Part shown: positions 31,146-40,182 of the stretch, in pieces | How the letters are laid out: the number at the start of each line of letters is the position of its first letter | Numbering within the stretch: position 1 is the stretch's first letter | NCBI RefSeq assembly: GCF_902826915.1 | Contig: NZ_CADEGP010000002.1 | Coordinates: 16,366 to 80,365, forward strand | DNA: 64,000 nt | Source: an uncultured Nitrosomonas sp. | GTDB lineage: Bacteria; Pseudomonadota; Gammaproteobacteria; Burkholderiales; Nitrosomonadaceae | Direction of reading: 5' to 3' | Translations under genes and position numbers: made by a program | Notes under the pieces: model-generated | Database searches by the model: none | What the model was told of the DNA's origin: nothing | What the model saw: the letters and a program-made list of their open reading frames with translations, nothing else

Positions 31146-32337
31146 ATTGCTGCGTAAGCGTAACCGGCTGATATTCCTTTGGCATGAGTATCCACATTTT
31201 CCCCGCCTGCTTCATTTTTCCTGCCTGATTTCCGGCTTCATGGCCAAACCCCCAAAAGAAATCTGCGCGCACTCCACCTTTTATCGCACCACCAACGTCT
31301 TGCGCCACCATGAGCCGATTCAAAGGTTTATTCGTATTGGGCCAAGTGGTTGCCAGAAACACTGGCACACCCTGCGGGATTGACAGCGGATCAATAGCGA
31401 TACTTCTGCCGGCAGTCAATGGCACGCCCATAGCACCGATGGGACCTGATAAATCGGATGGCAATTCGCGGAAAAATACGTAGCGCGCATTTTGCTGTAA
31501 CAACTCTGCTAGCTTACTAGGGTTTTGTCTCCCCCATTGCTTGATACCTTGCATGGATGCCTGTTCCAAAGGTAGTTCACCACGTTGCACCAGAAGCTTA
31601 CCAATCGAGTTATACGGAAATCCGTTTTGATCGGCAAAACCTATTTTCATCACTTCACCGTTATCGAACACTATCCGCCCGGAGCCTTGCACATGCAGGA
31701 AAAACAATTCAACTTCGTCTTCCACCCATAACAGCTCGTATCCGTTCAATAATTTCGGATTATTCATAATATCCGCTCTGCTGTAGTAGGGCACCACTTT
31801 GCGACCATTCAAACGCCCGCGCAGACGCAGATCTTTAAGCTCCGGGTAGGCTTCGCCTAATTCGATGGTTAGCAACTCATCGGGAGCAGCATAAACTGGA
31901 AAACGATAACGCTCTGAAGATGTCCTGCTCCCTTTCAGCAAAGGCTCATAGTAGCCAGTAACCAAACCTTCTTCAGTATTATCGGTATTAATAACTTGAT
32001 AAGGGATAAAATAAGTTTCAAAAAAATTCTTTAACGCTAAATTATTAGGATGTTGCAGTGACGCGGCAATTCGGCAATTTTCCTGCCAAATGAGCTGTTT
32101 GCTTAAGACTCTACAACTTTGCAAAAAAGTCTGCCATGCCGGAAACAGATCATCATTGTTCCAATCGGTCAGTGCAGACCATTGCACGCGCTTGTGGATA
32201 GACTTTGCCAGCGGCTTCGACGACGTTATCACTTCATCAGACTGCGCCGGTGGCGGTGTTGGACTGATATTTCCGGTAGTGCAGGCAGCAAGCCATATAA
32301 AAGAAGCAATAACGACAAAACTTAATTGGTTTTTCAT
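31144..32337 (-). CDS. mltA: Membrane-bound lytic murein transglycosylase A
   Basis: Outer-membrane lipoprotein cleaving the MurNAc-GlcNAc bond to form 1,6-anhydro ends. The 397-residue precursor has a lipoprotein signal with lipobox LAAC near residue 19. The MltA domain begins with TGYYEPLLKGSRT near 123, and the C-terminal 3D domain contains LTAGRSIAIDP near 306 and VAQDVGGAIKG near 343, including the catalytic Asp of that motif. The last residues lie inside the shared terminator. Confidence 0.94.
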   Translation of the reverse strand: MKNQLSFVVIASFIWLAACTTGNISPTPPPAQSDEVITSSKPLAKSIHKRVQWSALTDWNNDDLFPAWQTFLQSCRVLSKQLIWQENCRIAASLQHPNNLALKNFFETYFIPYQVINTDNTEEGLVTGYYEPLLKGSRTSSERYRFPVYAAPDELLTIELGEAYPELKDLRLRGRLNGRKVVPYYSRADIMNNPKLLNGYELLWVEDEVELFFLHVQGSGRIVFDNGEVMKIGFADQNGFPYNSIGKLLVQRGELPLEQASMQGIKQWGRQNPSKLAELLQQNARYVFFRELPSDLSGPIGAMGVPLTAGRSIAIDPLSIPQGVPVFLATTWPNTNKPLNRLMVAQDVGGAIKGGVRADFFWGFGHEAGNQAGKMKQAGKMWILMPKEYQPVTLTQQ

Positions 32338-32392
32338 CTGATTTTAGTTAAAGTAACAGCTTGATTCAATAATGAGCTAATAATCTTAAATT

Positions 32393-32506
32393 ATGTGGTT
32401 ATTAATAGTCGAAGCAGCTGTGGCATTGGGTTTATTTCTCTTTATTATCTGGTGGACCATGTTTTCAGGAAAAAAAACGAAAGAAGATAAAAACAAAGAT
32501 GAATAA
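32393..32506 (+). CDS. 37-residue single-TM membrane miniprotein
   Basis: A short frame with ATG at 32393 and TAA at 32504-32506 encodes one TM helix (about residues 3-24, ending in an Ile-Trp-Trp-Thr motif) followed by a highly charged tail of Lys, Glu and Asp. The clean N-out/C-in hydrophobic-then-basic pattern is typical of real membrane miniproteins and unlikely by chance. It lies in the 218-base gap between mltA and the Nif3-like gene, both on the other strand. There is no strong ribosome site. Function is unknown. Confidence 0.5.
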   Translation: MWLLIVEAAVALGLFLFIIWWTMFSGKKTKEDKNKDE

Positions 32507-32555
32507 AACCAGCATCAGAATTATCGCAGTATGACTTCTGTGTCAATCTTATCCA

Positions 32556-33302
32556 TTACACCGGATTTTCAACATCAATAAATTGATGCTGTATTCCAAA
32601 TTCCTGCGCAATGTAATTGCCCAGAGCTTGCACACCATAGCGTTCTGTTGCATGATGCCCTGCGGCGATAAATGCGACACCCGATTCGCGCGCAGCATGA
32701 ACATTCTGTTCTGAAATTTCACCCGTTAAATAGGCATCAACACCTTGCAGAATCGCCGCGTCAAAATAATTTTGTGCAGAACCGGTACACCAGGCGATAC
32801 GTTGTATGGCTTTATCAAGATCACCGATTATCATTGGCTTACGCAATAAGATTCGTGATATATGCTGGCCTAACGTAGACAAGCTCATGGTTTCTTTGAG
32901 TTCTCCCTGCATCATGATATCCTGCCCGCCGAAACGGCCGTTTTCAACAAACCCTAATTTTTGCCCTAATTGCGCATTATTGCCAAATTGCGAATGTGCA
33001 TCTAGCGGCAAATGATAGGCAAATAAATTGATCTGATGGCTCATTAACAAAGCAATACGACGATTTTTTATACCAGTAATTCGCATATCTTCACCACGCC
33101 AGAAATAACCGTGATGAACCAAAACCGCGTCTGCTTTAGCTGCCAGCGCCGCCTGCAGCAGATCAAGCGAAGCGGTTACACCACTAACAACCATATGAAT
33201 ATCGCTGCGCCCTTCCACTTGCAGGCCATTTGGGCAATAATCTTGAAAGCGGGGTATATCCAATAATTGATTCAGATGATTTTCCAGCTTATCTCGATTC
33301 AT
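32556..33302 (-). CDS. Nif3-like dinuclear metal centre protein (YbgI/DUF34)
   Basis: The 248-residue protein of the NIF3 family is proposed to act as a metal-dependent hydrolase or GTP-cyclohydrolase-I-type protein; its true reaction is unsettled. Metal-binding histidines lie in VLVHHGYFWRG and the C-terminal FIAAGHHATERYGVQALG, and DYCPNGLQVEG near residue 20 is typical. I chose the ATG at 33302 because it is preceded by an excellent AAGGAGG site; an in-frame upstream start would add 10 basic residues. It is divergent from the DegQ-type protease gene. Confidence 0.93.
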   Translation of the reverse strand: MNRDKLENHLNQLLDIPRFQDYCPNGLQVEGRSDIHMVVSGVTASLDLLQAALAAKADAVLVHHGYFWRGEDMRITGIKNRRIALLMSHQINLFAYHLPLDAHSQFGNNAQLGQKLGFVENGRFGGQDIMMQGELKETMSLSTLGQHISRILLRKPMIIGDLDKAIQRIAWCTGSAQNYFDAAILQGVDAYLTGEISEQNVHAARESGVAFIAAGHHATERYGVQALGNYIAQEFGIQHQFIDVENPV

Positions 33303-33382
33303 TGATTTCCTCCTTGGTTTCTTATATTGCATCGCAATATATTCATCGCTACGACTATTTTATTGTGGGGTAATACACTTTG

Positions 33383-34522
33383 ATGTACAGACTTTGGTTG
33401 ATTTTTGCACAAACTGCAACAGTATTGCTGGCTATTTTTTTTGTCGTATCTACACTGCGACCGGATTTACTCTCCTGGAAACCACGAGGAGAAACTGTAA
33501 CCATAAGAGAAGTTGCGCCTGCGGTTACATCAGAAAGACCGGATAGCTATGCCAAAGCAGCCGAAATTGCCATGCCCTCTGTCGTCAATATTTTTACCAG
33601 TAAAGAAGTCAAGGAGCCCATCCATCCTTTGCTAAACGACCCTACGTTTCGCAGATTTTTCGGTGACCAGTTAGAATCCAAACCAAGACGTGCTTCAAGC
33701 TTGGGTTCGGGAGTTATTGTCAGTCCTAATGGTTATATATTGACTAATCACCATGTCGTCGAAACCGCAGACGAAGTTGAAGTTGCGCTGGTTGATGGCA
33801 GAAAAACCAAAGCTCGCTTGATTGGCTCCGACCCTGAGACAGACTTGGCGGTACTAAAAATTAACTTAAAAGATTTGCCTGCCATAACATTTGGTCAATC
33901 ACAACAGGTTAAGGTAGGTGATGTCGTGCTCGCTGTGGGCAATCCCTTTGCCGTGGGTCAAAGTGTTACCATGGGAATTGTTGGTGCACTGAGCAGGAGT
34001 CGAGTGGGAATTAACACCTTTGAAGATTTCATTCAAACTGACGCAGCGATTAATCCGGGCAACTCTGGTGGAGCGCTGACCGACACTGCAGGCAATCTAA
34101 TCGGAATTAACACTGCAATTTATTCCAACAGCGGCGGCTCGCTCGGCATCGGCTTTGCAATTCCTGTTCATACTGCCAAACAAATTATGGAACAAATTGT
34201 CCAGTCTGGTGGCGTAATCCGTGGCTGGCTAGGAGTCAGCATGCAAGATATGACTGAAGAGCTGGCAGAGTCATTTAATATGAATAGTCCATCGGGAGCC
34301 TTGATAGCCAGTATTCTCAAAGACGGCCCGGCTGATAAAGCCGGAATGAAGCCAGGCGATATACTGATTGCAATCGAGGGCAAATCACTTAAAAACTCAT
34401 CGGAAATGCTTAATCACGTAGCCGCATTACCACCTGGGACAACGGTAACTGTTACAGTCATTCGCAATAAACAAGAAAAATCTTTTCCAGTACAAATCGG
34501 TGTAAGACCCAAACAAAAGTAA
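33383..34522 (+). CDS. DegQ/DegS-type periplasmic serine protease, one PDZ domain
   Basis: HtrA-family protease for envelope quality control or sigma-E-type signalling. The 379-residue protein has an N-terminal TM anchor (about 5-23). Its trypsin-like domain has the catalytic His in LTNHHVV near 123, Asp in ETDLAVL near 153 and Ser in NPGNSGGAL near 227. A single C-terminal PDZ domain (about 262-370) follows. One PDZ and an uncleaved anchor resemble DegS/AlgW rather than two-PDZ DegP. The start is taken as the ATG at 33383, one codon after an in-frame TTG. Confidence 0.93.
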   Translation: MYRLWLIFAQTATVLLAIFFVVSTLRPDLLSWKPRGETVTIREVAPAVTSERPDSYAKAAEIAMPSVVNIFTSKEVKEPIHPLLNDPTFRRFFGDQLESKPRRASSLGSGVIVSPNGYILTNHHVVETADEVEVALVDGRKTKARLIGSDPETDLAVLKINLKDLPAITFGQSQQVKVGDVVLAVGNPFAVGQSVTMGIVGALSRSRVGINTFEDFIQTDAAINPGNSGGALTDTAGNLIGINTAIYSNSGGSLGIGFAIPVHTAKQIMEQIVQSGGVIRGWLGVSMQDMTEELAESFNMNSPSGALIASILKDGPADKAGMKPGDILIAIEGKSLKNSSEMLNHVAALPPGTTVTVTVIRNKQEKSFPVQIGVRPKQK

Positions 34523-34554
34523 CTACATTTAGCAATTTAAACAACATCAAACTC

Positions 34555-36207
34555 ATGAAGAATCTATTATCGGAAAACGGCTTTCTATCCGTAATATCAC
34601 AATGGTTTAGCGCCAATATTCTTGCCCTTGGACGTGAAATGCGATTGTCTTATTTACCACCGTTAATGGTATACGTCGCCGCCGGCATCTCGGGTCTGAC
34701 AAGTATTGTTGGCACGTTCTACGTCAAGGAAAAACTTGGGCTTTCCGCCGAATTTCTGGCCATGCTAGGATTCTGGATGATGTTGCCATGGGCGCTAAAA
34801 ATGCCGATGGGGCATTTGGTTGATCTGATCTGGCGCTGGAAGAGCTTGCTAGTATATTTAGGTGCCAGTTTAATCATGTTAAGTCTGTTGATCATGATTG
34901 GCTTGCTTGGACATACGGAGACCATGACCGCTATGGCCCCTGTTGAAGCTTGGTTTGTAACATCAGCCTTGCTGGCTCCGATCGGTTATGTTTTACAGGA
35001 TGTGGTTGCCGATGCCATGACCGTTGAAGCAGTACCGCGTGTCGATGAAAATGGCAATAAACTGAATTTAGAGAAGCGTAAGCTAATGCATGTCACGATG
35101 CAAACCCTGGGACGAGTCGCCATTATCGGCGGTGGTGTACTGGTATCCGTTATCAATGTTTTTATACTCCGCGATGCTGGATCACTGCCGGAAGTGGAAA
35201 AAGAAACCGTGTATTTATTGGTATATGAGCTTGCCTTGATTATTCCGCTTATTTCAATCTTTGGCGTTGTTTTTGCATCCTGGTTACGCCGACGCGAACG
35301 CAAGCATTTTCTCGCGTTGGGGCACAGCCGTCAGGAAGTCGATAGGTTACTGAATATGCACTCGGAAGCACCGGAAGTAAACTGGTGGATTCTGGGCGGC
35401 GGATTAGCTTTTACAATCATATCCTTGAGCATTGGCTTAAGTCGCATACCCGGCAGCGAGGAGATCATTTTTGTCATCTCCATGGTAATTGTCATATTTC
35501 TGATGTGGCGATTAACCGGCGAGCTTGAACCCGAGGCCCGCAACGTGCTAGTGGGTACGGCTGTGTTAATATTCATATTCCGCGCCATTCCCGGGCCCGG
35601 TGCCGGCTCTACCTGGTGGATGATTGACGAACTGGGCTTTGATCAACAATTTCTTGCCGTTTTGTCATTGGTGGGCGCTACATTAACGCTATTTGGCATG
35701 TTCATTTTCCGCCGTTTCATGGCCGAGCGCTCGATTGCCTATATCATTGGTTTTCTCACTATCGTAGGGACATTTCTTTCACTACCGATCATAGGTATGT
35801 ATTTTGGCCTACATCAATGGACAGCCGCCATGACTGGTGGAGTGGTCGATGCCCGCTTCATTGCATTGATTGATACCGCACTGGAATCTCCGCTCGGCCA
35901 GATTGCCATGATCCCAATGCTGGCCTGGATTGCCAATTCCGCACCGGAAAAACTTAAAGCCACTTTTTTTGCTGTAATGGCCTCATTCACCAATCTGGCA
36001 CTATCGGCTTCGCAACTCGGAACCAAGTATCTCAACCAGATTTACGAAGTGAAACGTGAGGTGAAGGATGCTGTTTCCGGCCAAGTAACCATCCCGGCAG
36101 ATTATAGCGATCTGGGGCAGTTACTGATTACCGTCACGATCATTGGTTTTGTTTTGCCACTGGCCACGATTTTGATTGTCAAACATTCACGCTTTCGTAA
36201 TGCTTGA
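34555..36207 (+). CDS. 12-TM major-facilitator-type transporter (folate/biopterin-like)
   Basis: The 550-residue inner-membrane protein has about twelve TM helices. The early segment FWMMLPWALKMPMGHLVDLIWRWKS and the QDVVADAMTVEAV motif in the fourth helix region resemble the BT1/folate-biopterin branch of the MFS, in which a conserved D-x2-ADA occurs. A cytoplasmic loop with a REEKxxLALG-like RRERKHFLALG segment lies near 242. The substrate is not deducible. It follows the protease gene by 32 bases and may be cotranscribed. Confidence 0.72.
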   Translation: MKNLLSENGFLSVISQWFSANILALGREMRLSYLPPLMVYVAAGISGLTSIVGTFYVKEKLGLSAEFLAMLGFWMMLPWALKMPMGHLVDLIWRWKSLLVYLGASLIMLSLLIMIGLLGHTETMTAMAPVEAWFVTSALLAPIGYVLQDVVADAMTVEAVPRVDENGNKLNLEKRKLMHVTMQTLGRVAIIGGGVLVSVINVFILRDAGSLPEVEKETVYLLVYELALIIPLISIFGVVFASWLRRRERKHFLALGHSRQEVDRLLNMHSEAPEVNWWILGGGLAFTIISLSIGLSRIPGSEEIIFVISMVIVIFLMWRLTGELEPEARNVLVGTAVLIFIFRAIPGPGAGSTWWMIDELGFDQQFLAVLSLVGATLTLFGMFIFRRFMAERSIAYIIGFLTIVGTFLSLPIIGMYFGLHQWTAAMTGGVVDARFIALIDTALESPLGQIAMIPMLAWIANSAPEKLKATFFAVMASFTNLALSASQLGTKYLNQIYEVKREVKDAVSGQVTIPADYSDLGQLLITVTIIGFVLPLATILIVKHSRFRNA

Positions 36208-36374
36208 TTAATGAATATCAATCAATATACTTCCTAAATTAATCTCTACAAAATCCGATATCACTTTGACCTGCGTGCATAGCAATGTATGTATTCGGGT
36301 ATTTTTTAATCCACAAAAACTGAAGCGCTTGTTTTGTTCTGTGCATCAGTATTTGTTTTGATAAAGGAGATATT

Positions 36375-36662
36375 ATGCAGAAATGGTTTCTACTGATGGC
36401 TCTGGTATTCTTGTTTACTGGCACTGCATTCGCAGCGGTCAATATCAATACAGCTTCACAATCTGAGCTTGAATCTTTACAAGGAATTGGTCCTGCTAAA
36501 GCAAAAGCGATCATTGAGCACCGCGAAAAAAGCGGCACCTTCGCTTCCGTTGATGATTTAGCGAAAGTAAGCGGTATTGGTCAAGGAACTATCAAGCAAC
36601 TTCGCGATGCAGTTACCGTCGAAGGTGAAAAAGCCACAGAAGCTCCGGCCAAACAGGAGTAG
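36375..36662 (+). CDS. ComEA-like helix-hairpin-helix DNA-binding protein
   Basis: The 95-residue precursor has a signal peptide (about 1-20), then two helix-hairpin-helix motifs (VNINTASQSELESLQGIGPAKAKAI and FASVDDLAKVSGIGQGTIKQL). This is the periplasmic DNA-binding component of competence-type DNA uptake, or a related HhH protein. A clear ribosome site (aaggaga) precedes the ATG. It stands alone and ends at a strong terminator; no other competence gene is present in the window. Confidence 0.9.
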   Translation: MQKWFLLMALVFLFTGTAFAAVNINTASQSELESLQGIGPAKAKAIIEHREKSGTFASVDDLAKVSGIGQGTIKQLRDAVTVEGEKATEAPAKQE

Positions 36663-36683
36663 TTTTTGTAGTGGATTAATTTA

Positions 36684-36716
36684 CCCTCTCTGAAGATAAT
36701 TCAGAGAGGGTTTTTA
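36684..36716 (+). terminator. Rho-independent terminator after the ComEA-like gene
   Basis: A perfect 10-bp stem (CCCTCTCTGA / TCAGAGAGGG) with a 7-base loop is followed directly by TTTTTATTT. Confidence 0.95.
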
Positions 36717-36788
36717 TTTGCGTGATTACTTTGTTTCAATACCGTTAGCTTATGCGATAATTGATGCATCTATGGTAAAGTTTGCATC

Positions 36789-37694
36789 ATGCACAAAACA
36801 ATTGAAAATTTTGTTGGTAATACGCCCTTAGTCAGACTCAAGCATTTACCCGGAACGACTTCCAATACCATTCTTATCAAGCTAGAAGGTAATAATCCTG
36901 CCGGATCGGTCAAAGACCGACCGGCATTGTCGATGATTTCGCATGCGCAACAACGCGGAGAAATTAAACCAGGCGATACACTGATTGAAGCTACCAGTGG
37001 CAATACCGGAATTGCATTGGCGATGGCTGCCGCCATGATGGGTTATCGCATGATATTGATCATGCCGGAAAATTTGAGCATTGAACGACGGCAGTCCATG
37101 AGCGCATACGGCGCAAAGATTATTCTGACACCGAAATCCGGCAGCATGGAGCAAGCTCGGGATGTGGCGGAAAAAATGCGCGACGAAGGCCAAGGCATCA
37201 TTTTGGATCAATTTGCAAATCCGGATAATCCACGGGCGCATTATGAAGGCACGGCACCAGAAATCTGGCGCGATACGCAAGGAAAAATTACCCATTTTGT
37301 TAGCAGCATGGGGACAACAGGTACAATCATGGGTTGCTCAAAATTTTTCAGGGAGCAGCAAACACCGATTAAAATAATCGGTGTGCAACCAGAGGATGGC
37401 GCACAAATACCCGGTATCCGCAAATGGTCTCCAGCATACTTGCCAAAAATTTTCGATGCGAAACGGATCGATGAAATGATTTATGTGAACCAGCCCGAGG
37501 CCGAAGATATGACACGCAGATTAGCCCGTGAAGAAGGGATTTTTGCAGGCATTTCATCGGGCGGCGCTCTGGCGGCAGCACTTAAAGTATCCGATCGCGT
37601 TGAAAACGCAACCCTAGTTTTCATCGCGTGTGACCGGGGAGATCGCTACTTATCGACCGGGGTTTTCCCTGCTAATGATGTACGATCAGAATAA
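36789..37694 (+). CDS. cysM: Cysteine synthase B (O-acetylserine sulfhydrylase B)
   Basis: The second PLP-dependent cysteine synthase of the window; CysM enzymes accept thiosulfate as well as sulfide and do not bind serine acetyltransferase. It has 301 residues, with the PLP lysine in NPAGSVKDRPAL near 41, the TSGNTGIAL loop near 68, and SSMGTTGTIMG near 172. The RKWSPAYLPKIFD segment near 211 and the shorter length are CysM-like. It is followed 21 bases later by ybgC but is otherwise unlinked to sulfur genes. Confidence 0.93.
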   Translation: MHKTIENFVGNTPLVRLKHLPGTTSNTILIKLEGNNPAGSVKDRPALSMISHAQQRGEIKPGDTLIEATSGNTGIALAMAAAMMGYRMILIMPENLSIERRQSMSAYGAKIILTPKSGSMEQARDVAEKMRDEGQGIILDQFANPDNPRAHYEGTAPEIWRDTQGKITHFVSSMGTTGTIMGCSKFFREQQTPIKIIGVQPEDGAQIPGIRKWSPAYLPKIFDAKRIDEMIYVNQPEAEDMTRRLAREEGIFAGISSGGALAAALKVSDRVENATLVFIACDRGDRYLSTGVFPANDVRSE

Positions 37695-37715
37695 GGCTTA
37701 GCGTCATTCATTAGT

Positions 37716-38126
37716 ATGTTAACCAATTACTTTTCACTGCCGGTTCGTGTCTATTATCAGGATACAGATGCGGGTGGAGTGGTATATCATTCAACCTACC
37801 TGAATTTCATGGAGCGAGCACGCTATGAATGGCTTAGAGAACTTGGATTTAATGCCAATACATTGGTTGCAACCTCTAAAATCTTGTTCATGATTCGTTC
37901 AATTGAGGTCGAGTATTTCAAACCAGCGACATTGGATGATTTGCTGAATATAACAGTAGCTGTTCAGGAAGTTGGCAGAAGCCGCATTACGCTATTTCAG
38001 GAAGTTCTGTGTAACCATATCAAATTAGTAAACGCCACAGTTCATGTGGTATGTGTCGATGCAGTAAAACTCAGACCTGTGAGTATTCCTGCATCTCTTC
38101 GTGAAAAAATTGGGACGTCCGCATGA
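37716..38126 (+). CDS. ybgC: Tol-Pal-associated acyl-CoA thioesterase
   Basis: The 136-residue hot-dog-fold thioesterase has the 4-hydroxybenzoyl-CoA thioesterase-type motif YYQDTDAGGVVYHSTYLNFMERARYEWL; the first Asp is catalytic. It overlaps tolQ by 4 bases (ATGA) and leads the Tol-Pal operon, the classic arrangement. It probably acts on phospholipid-linked acyl-CoA or acyl-ACP at the membrane. Confidence 0.95.
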   Translation: MLTNYFSLPVRVYYQDTDAGGVVYHSTYLNFMERARYEWLRELGFNANTLVATSKILFMIRSIEVEYFKPATLDDLLNITVAVQEVGRSRITLFQEVLCNHIKLVNATVHVVCVDAVKLRPVSIPASLREKIGTSA

Positions 38127-38803
38127 GCACAACAGTAACACAAGATATGTCATTTCTTTATCTGATCGCTAGCGCCAGTGTACTGGTACAACTGGTAATG
38201 CTGGTTCTGGTATTGATTTCGTTTTTTTCCTGGTGGTTTATTTTTCGTAAACACTTTGTTATCCGCAATGAGATAAGGAAAACGGATGATTTTGAGGATA
38301 TTTTCTGGCGCGGAGTCGATTTGAATGCGCTGCATCAGCGAATAACGAGCGCACGCTATGACTCCGGAAGTCTGGAACGGATCTTTGCCGCCGGTTTTGG
38401 TGAATTTAACAAGCACGCTGCCGGATCTGATCTTGACGCGGTAATGGAAAGCACTCGCAGAGCCATGCGTGCTACGTATCAACGGGAAATGGATTATCTG
38501 GAATCGCACTTGTCATTTCTGGCCACCGTTGGTTCAGTCAGTCCTTACATCGGCTTGTTAGGCACCGTGTGGGGCATTATGAATTCTTTCCGCAGTCTCG
38601 CCAACGTCACCCAAGCTACCATCGCGCATGTCGCTCCAGGAATCGCGGAAGCCTTAATTGCAACAGCAATGGGATTATTTGCGGCCATCCCAGCAGTGGT
38701 TGCATATAATCGCTATGCCAGCAGCACCGATCAGCTGGCAACCCGGTTCGAGAGTTTCATGGAAGAATTGTCCAATGTATTGCAACGGCGAGCAGCCGGA
38801 TAA
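38123..38803 (+). CDS. tolQ: Tol-Pal system protein TolQ
   Basis: The 226-residue inner-membrane protein is homologous to ExbB/MotA, part of the proton-driven TolQRA motor that maintains outer-membrane integrity and constriction at division. TM1 lies at about 15-38. A long cytoplasmic loop is followed by TM2 (about 137-160) and TM3 (about 172-195) with the conserved VAPGIAEALIATAMGLFAAIPAVVAYN stretch. It overlaps ybgC by 4 bases and precedes tolR by 19. Confidence 0.97.
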   Translation: MSTTVTQDMSFLYLIASASVLVQLVMLVLVLISFFSWWFIFRKHFVIRNEIRKTDDFEDIFWRGVDLNALHQRITSARYDSGSLERIFAAGFGEFNKHAAGSDLDAVMESTRRAMRATYQREMDYLESHLSFLATVGSVSPYIGLLGTVWGIMNSFRSLANVTQATIAHVAPGIAEALIATAMGLFAAIPAVVAYNRYASSTDQLATRFESFMEELSNVLQRRAAG

Positions 38804-38822
38804 ACTGATATAAGAGGATTCT

Positions 38823-39236
38823 ATGGCGCGTCGTGCCAAACATCGATTAATGAATGAGATCAATGTAGTACCATACATTGATGTGATGCTGGTATTGCTC
38901 ATCATTTTTATGGTCACAGCACCCATGATCAACCACGGACAGATTGAGTTACCACAGATTGGTAAATCGCTGGCAACGCCAGCTGTACCCCTGGAAGTAA
39001 TCATACAAGCGGATGGCAGCCTTTCCTTGCGCGATCGTGCCATATCTTCAACAGAACAGAGTGTTGACCAGAATCAACTGATCGAGGCCATCAAACAGAA
39101 ACAAGCACAAAACGCTGAACAACCGGTCGTGATTGCCGCCGACAAAAACGTGCGCTATGAAGAAGTCATCAAGGTAATGGATGTTCTGCAGCAGAATCAA
39201 GTGCAAAGAGTAGGTTTGCTGGCGCAACAGAAATGA
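38823..39236 (+). CDS. tolR: Tol-Pal system protein TolR
   Basis: The 137-residue ExbD/TolR-family protein has a short cytoplasmic N-terminus, a single TM helix (about 17-37) with the proton-carrying Asp in VPYIDVMLVLLIIFMV, and a periplasmic domain ending in YEEVIKVMDVLQQNQVQRVGLL. It forms the TolQR stator-rotor unit with TolQ. It is preceded by a good ribosome site (aagagga) and followed by tolA after 10 bases. Confidence 0.97.
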   Translation: MARRAKHRLMNEINVVPYIDVMLVLLIIFMVTAPMINHGQIELPQIGKSLATPAVPLEVIIQADGSLSLRDRAISSTEQSVDQNQLIEAIKQKQAQNAEQPVVIAADKNVRYEEVIKVMDVLQQNQVQRVGLLAQQK

Positions 39237-39246
39237 ACTATTTGTA

Positions 39247-40140
39247 ATGAGTGTAACCGCCTTACGCAATTCATCCTATTCTGAACCGAGAATACTATTG
39301 GCAGGCGTGCTAGCTGGATTGGTGCATCTCGTGTTTATTGCGTTATTGATTTTTGGTTTAAATTGGAAAGATCATCCACCCGAAGGCATGATGGTCGAAA
39401 TCTGGACAGAGTTGCCCAAGCCCATTCAAGAACCAGTCAAAACCCAACCACCACCAAAACAACAAACCAAACCCGCACCAGAGCCCTTAAAACCAAAACC
39501 CGAGCCAGAACCGCCAAAACCAGAATCAGTCAAACCTGAGCCTGCTAAGCCAGCACCGCGGCAAGCGGCTGTGACGCCGCCTGTCAAAAAACCAGATATT
39601 ACGATGCAGCAGAAACCAGAACCCATTAAAGAAATCAAACCGGACCTGGAGCAGCAAAAGAAAAAAGAACAAGAAAGGTTAAAAGAACTGGAAAAACAAA
39701 AGGAGCTTGAGAAAAAGAAAGAATTAGAGAAACAAAAGGAATTGGAAAAACAAAAAGAACTGGCCGCACAACGACAGCGAGAACAAGCAGCAAAAGCACA
39801 GCGAGAAGCTGAAGCGCAACGTGCTGCGCAACAAGCAGCAGCAAGGAATTTGGTAACGAATGAAATCTCGAAGTATAAAGCTCTGATCCTGGCCAAGATC
39901 AGGAGCAGAATCGTAATGCCGCCTGATTTACCGGGCAACCCTATTGCTGAATTCAGCGTTACGTTGCTTCCTGGCGGCGACATTCTCGATGTTAGATTGA
40001 CCAAGAGTAGCGGGCATGCTGTTTTTGACAATGCCGTAGAACGTGCAATCTTTTTGTCAAAACCACTACCACTACCTCCCGATCCTGCGCTGTTTCATGA
40101 ATTCCGTAATCTGAATATTACAGTGCATTATCGTGAATGA
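39247..40140 (+). CDS. tolA: Tol-Pal system protein TolA
   Basis: The 297-residue TonB-like protein linking the TolQR motor to TolB and Pal has an N-terminal TM helix (about 18-40). A proline-rich stretch of PKPEPxPPKPE type (about 55-120), a long Lys/Glu/Gln/Leu-rich helix (about 130-200) and a C-terminal domain (about 205-297) with FDNAVERAIFLSKPLPLPPDP follow. Codon use in the repetitive middle makes a spurious antisense frame. Its order in the operon is standard. Confidence 0.95.
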   Translation: MSVTALRNSSYSEPRILLAGVLAGLVHLVFIALLIFGLNWKDHPPEGMMVEIWTELPKPIQEPVKTQPPPKQQTKPAPEPLKPKPEPEPPKPESVKPEPAKPAPRQAAVTPPVKKPDITMQQKPEPIKEIKPDLEQQKKKEQERLKELEKQKELEKKKELEKQKELEKQKELAAQRQREQAAKAQREAEAQRAAQQAAARNLVTNEISKYKALILAKIRSRIVMPPDLPGNPIAEFSVTLLPGGDILDVRLTKSSGHAVFDNAVERAIFLSKPLPLPPDPALFHEFRNLNITVHYRE

Positions 40141-40182
40141 TTGTTATAATCAGTGAAAAAATTTAACGCTTTCTAAAACTTA

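Noticed and set aside
39426..40031. 201-codon minus-strand frame opposite tolA
   Set aside because: It is the Cys/Ser/Phe/Ala-rich antisense shadow of the Lys/Glu/Gln repeats of TolA, with no start signal or family pattern.
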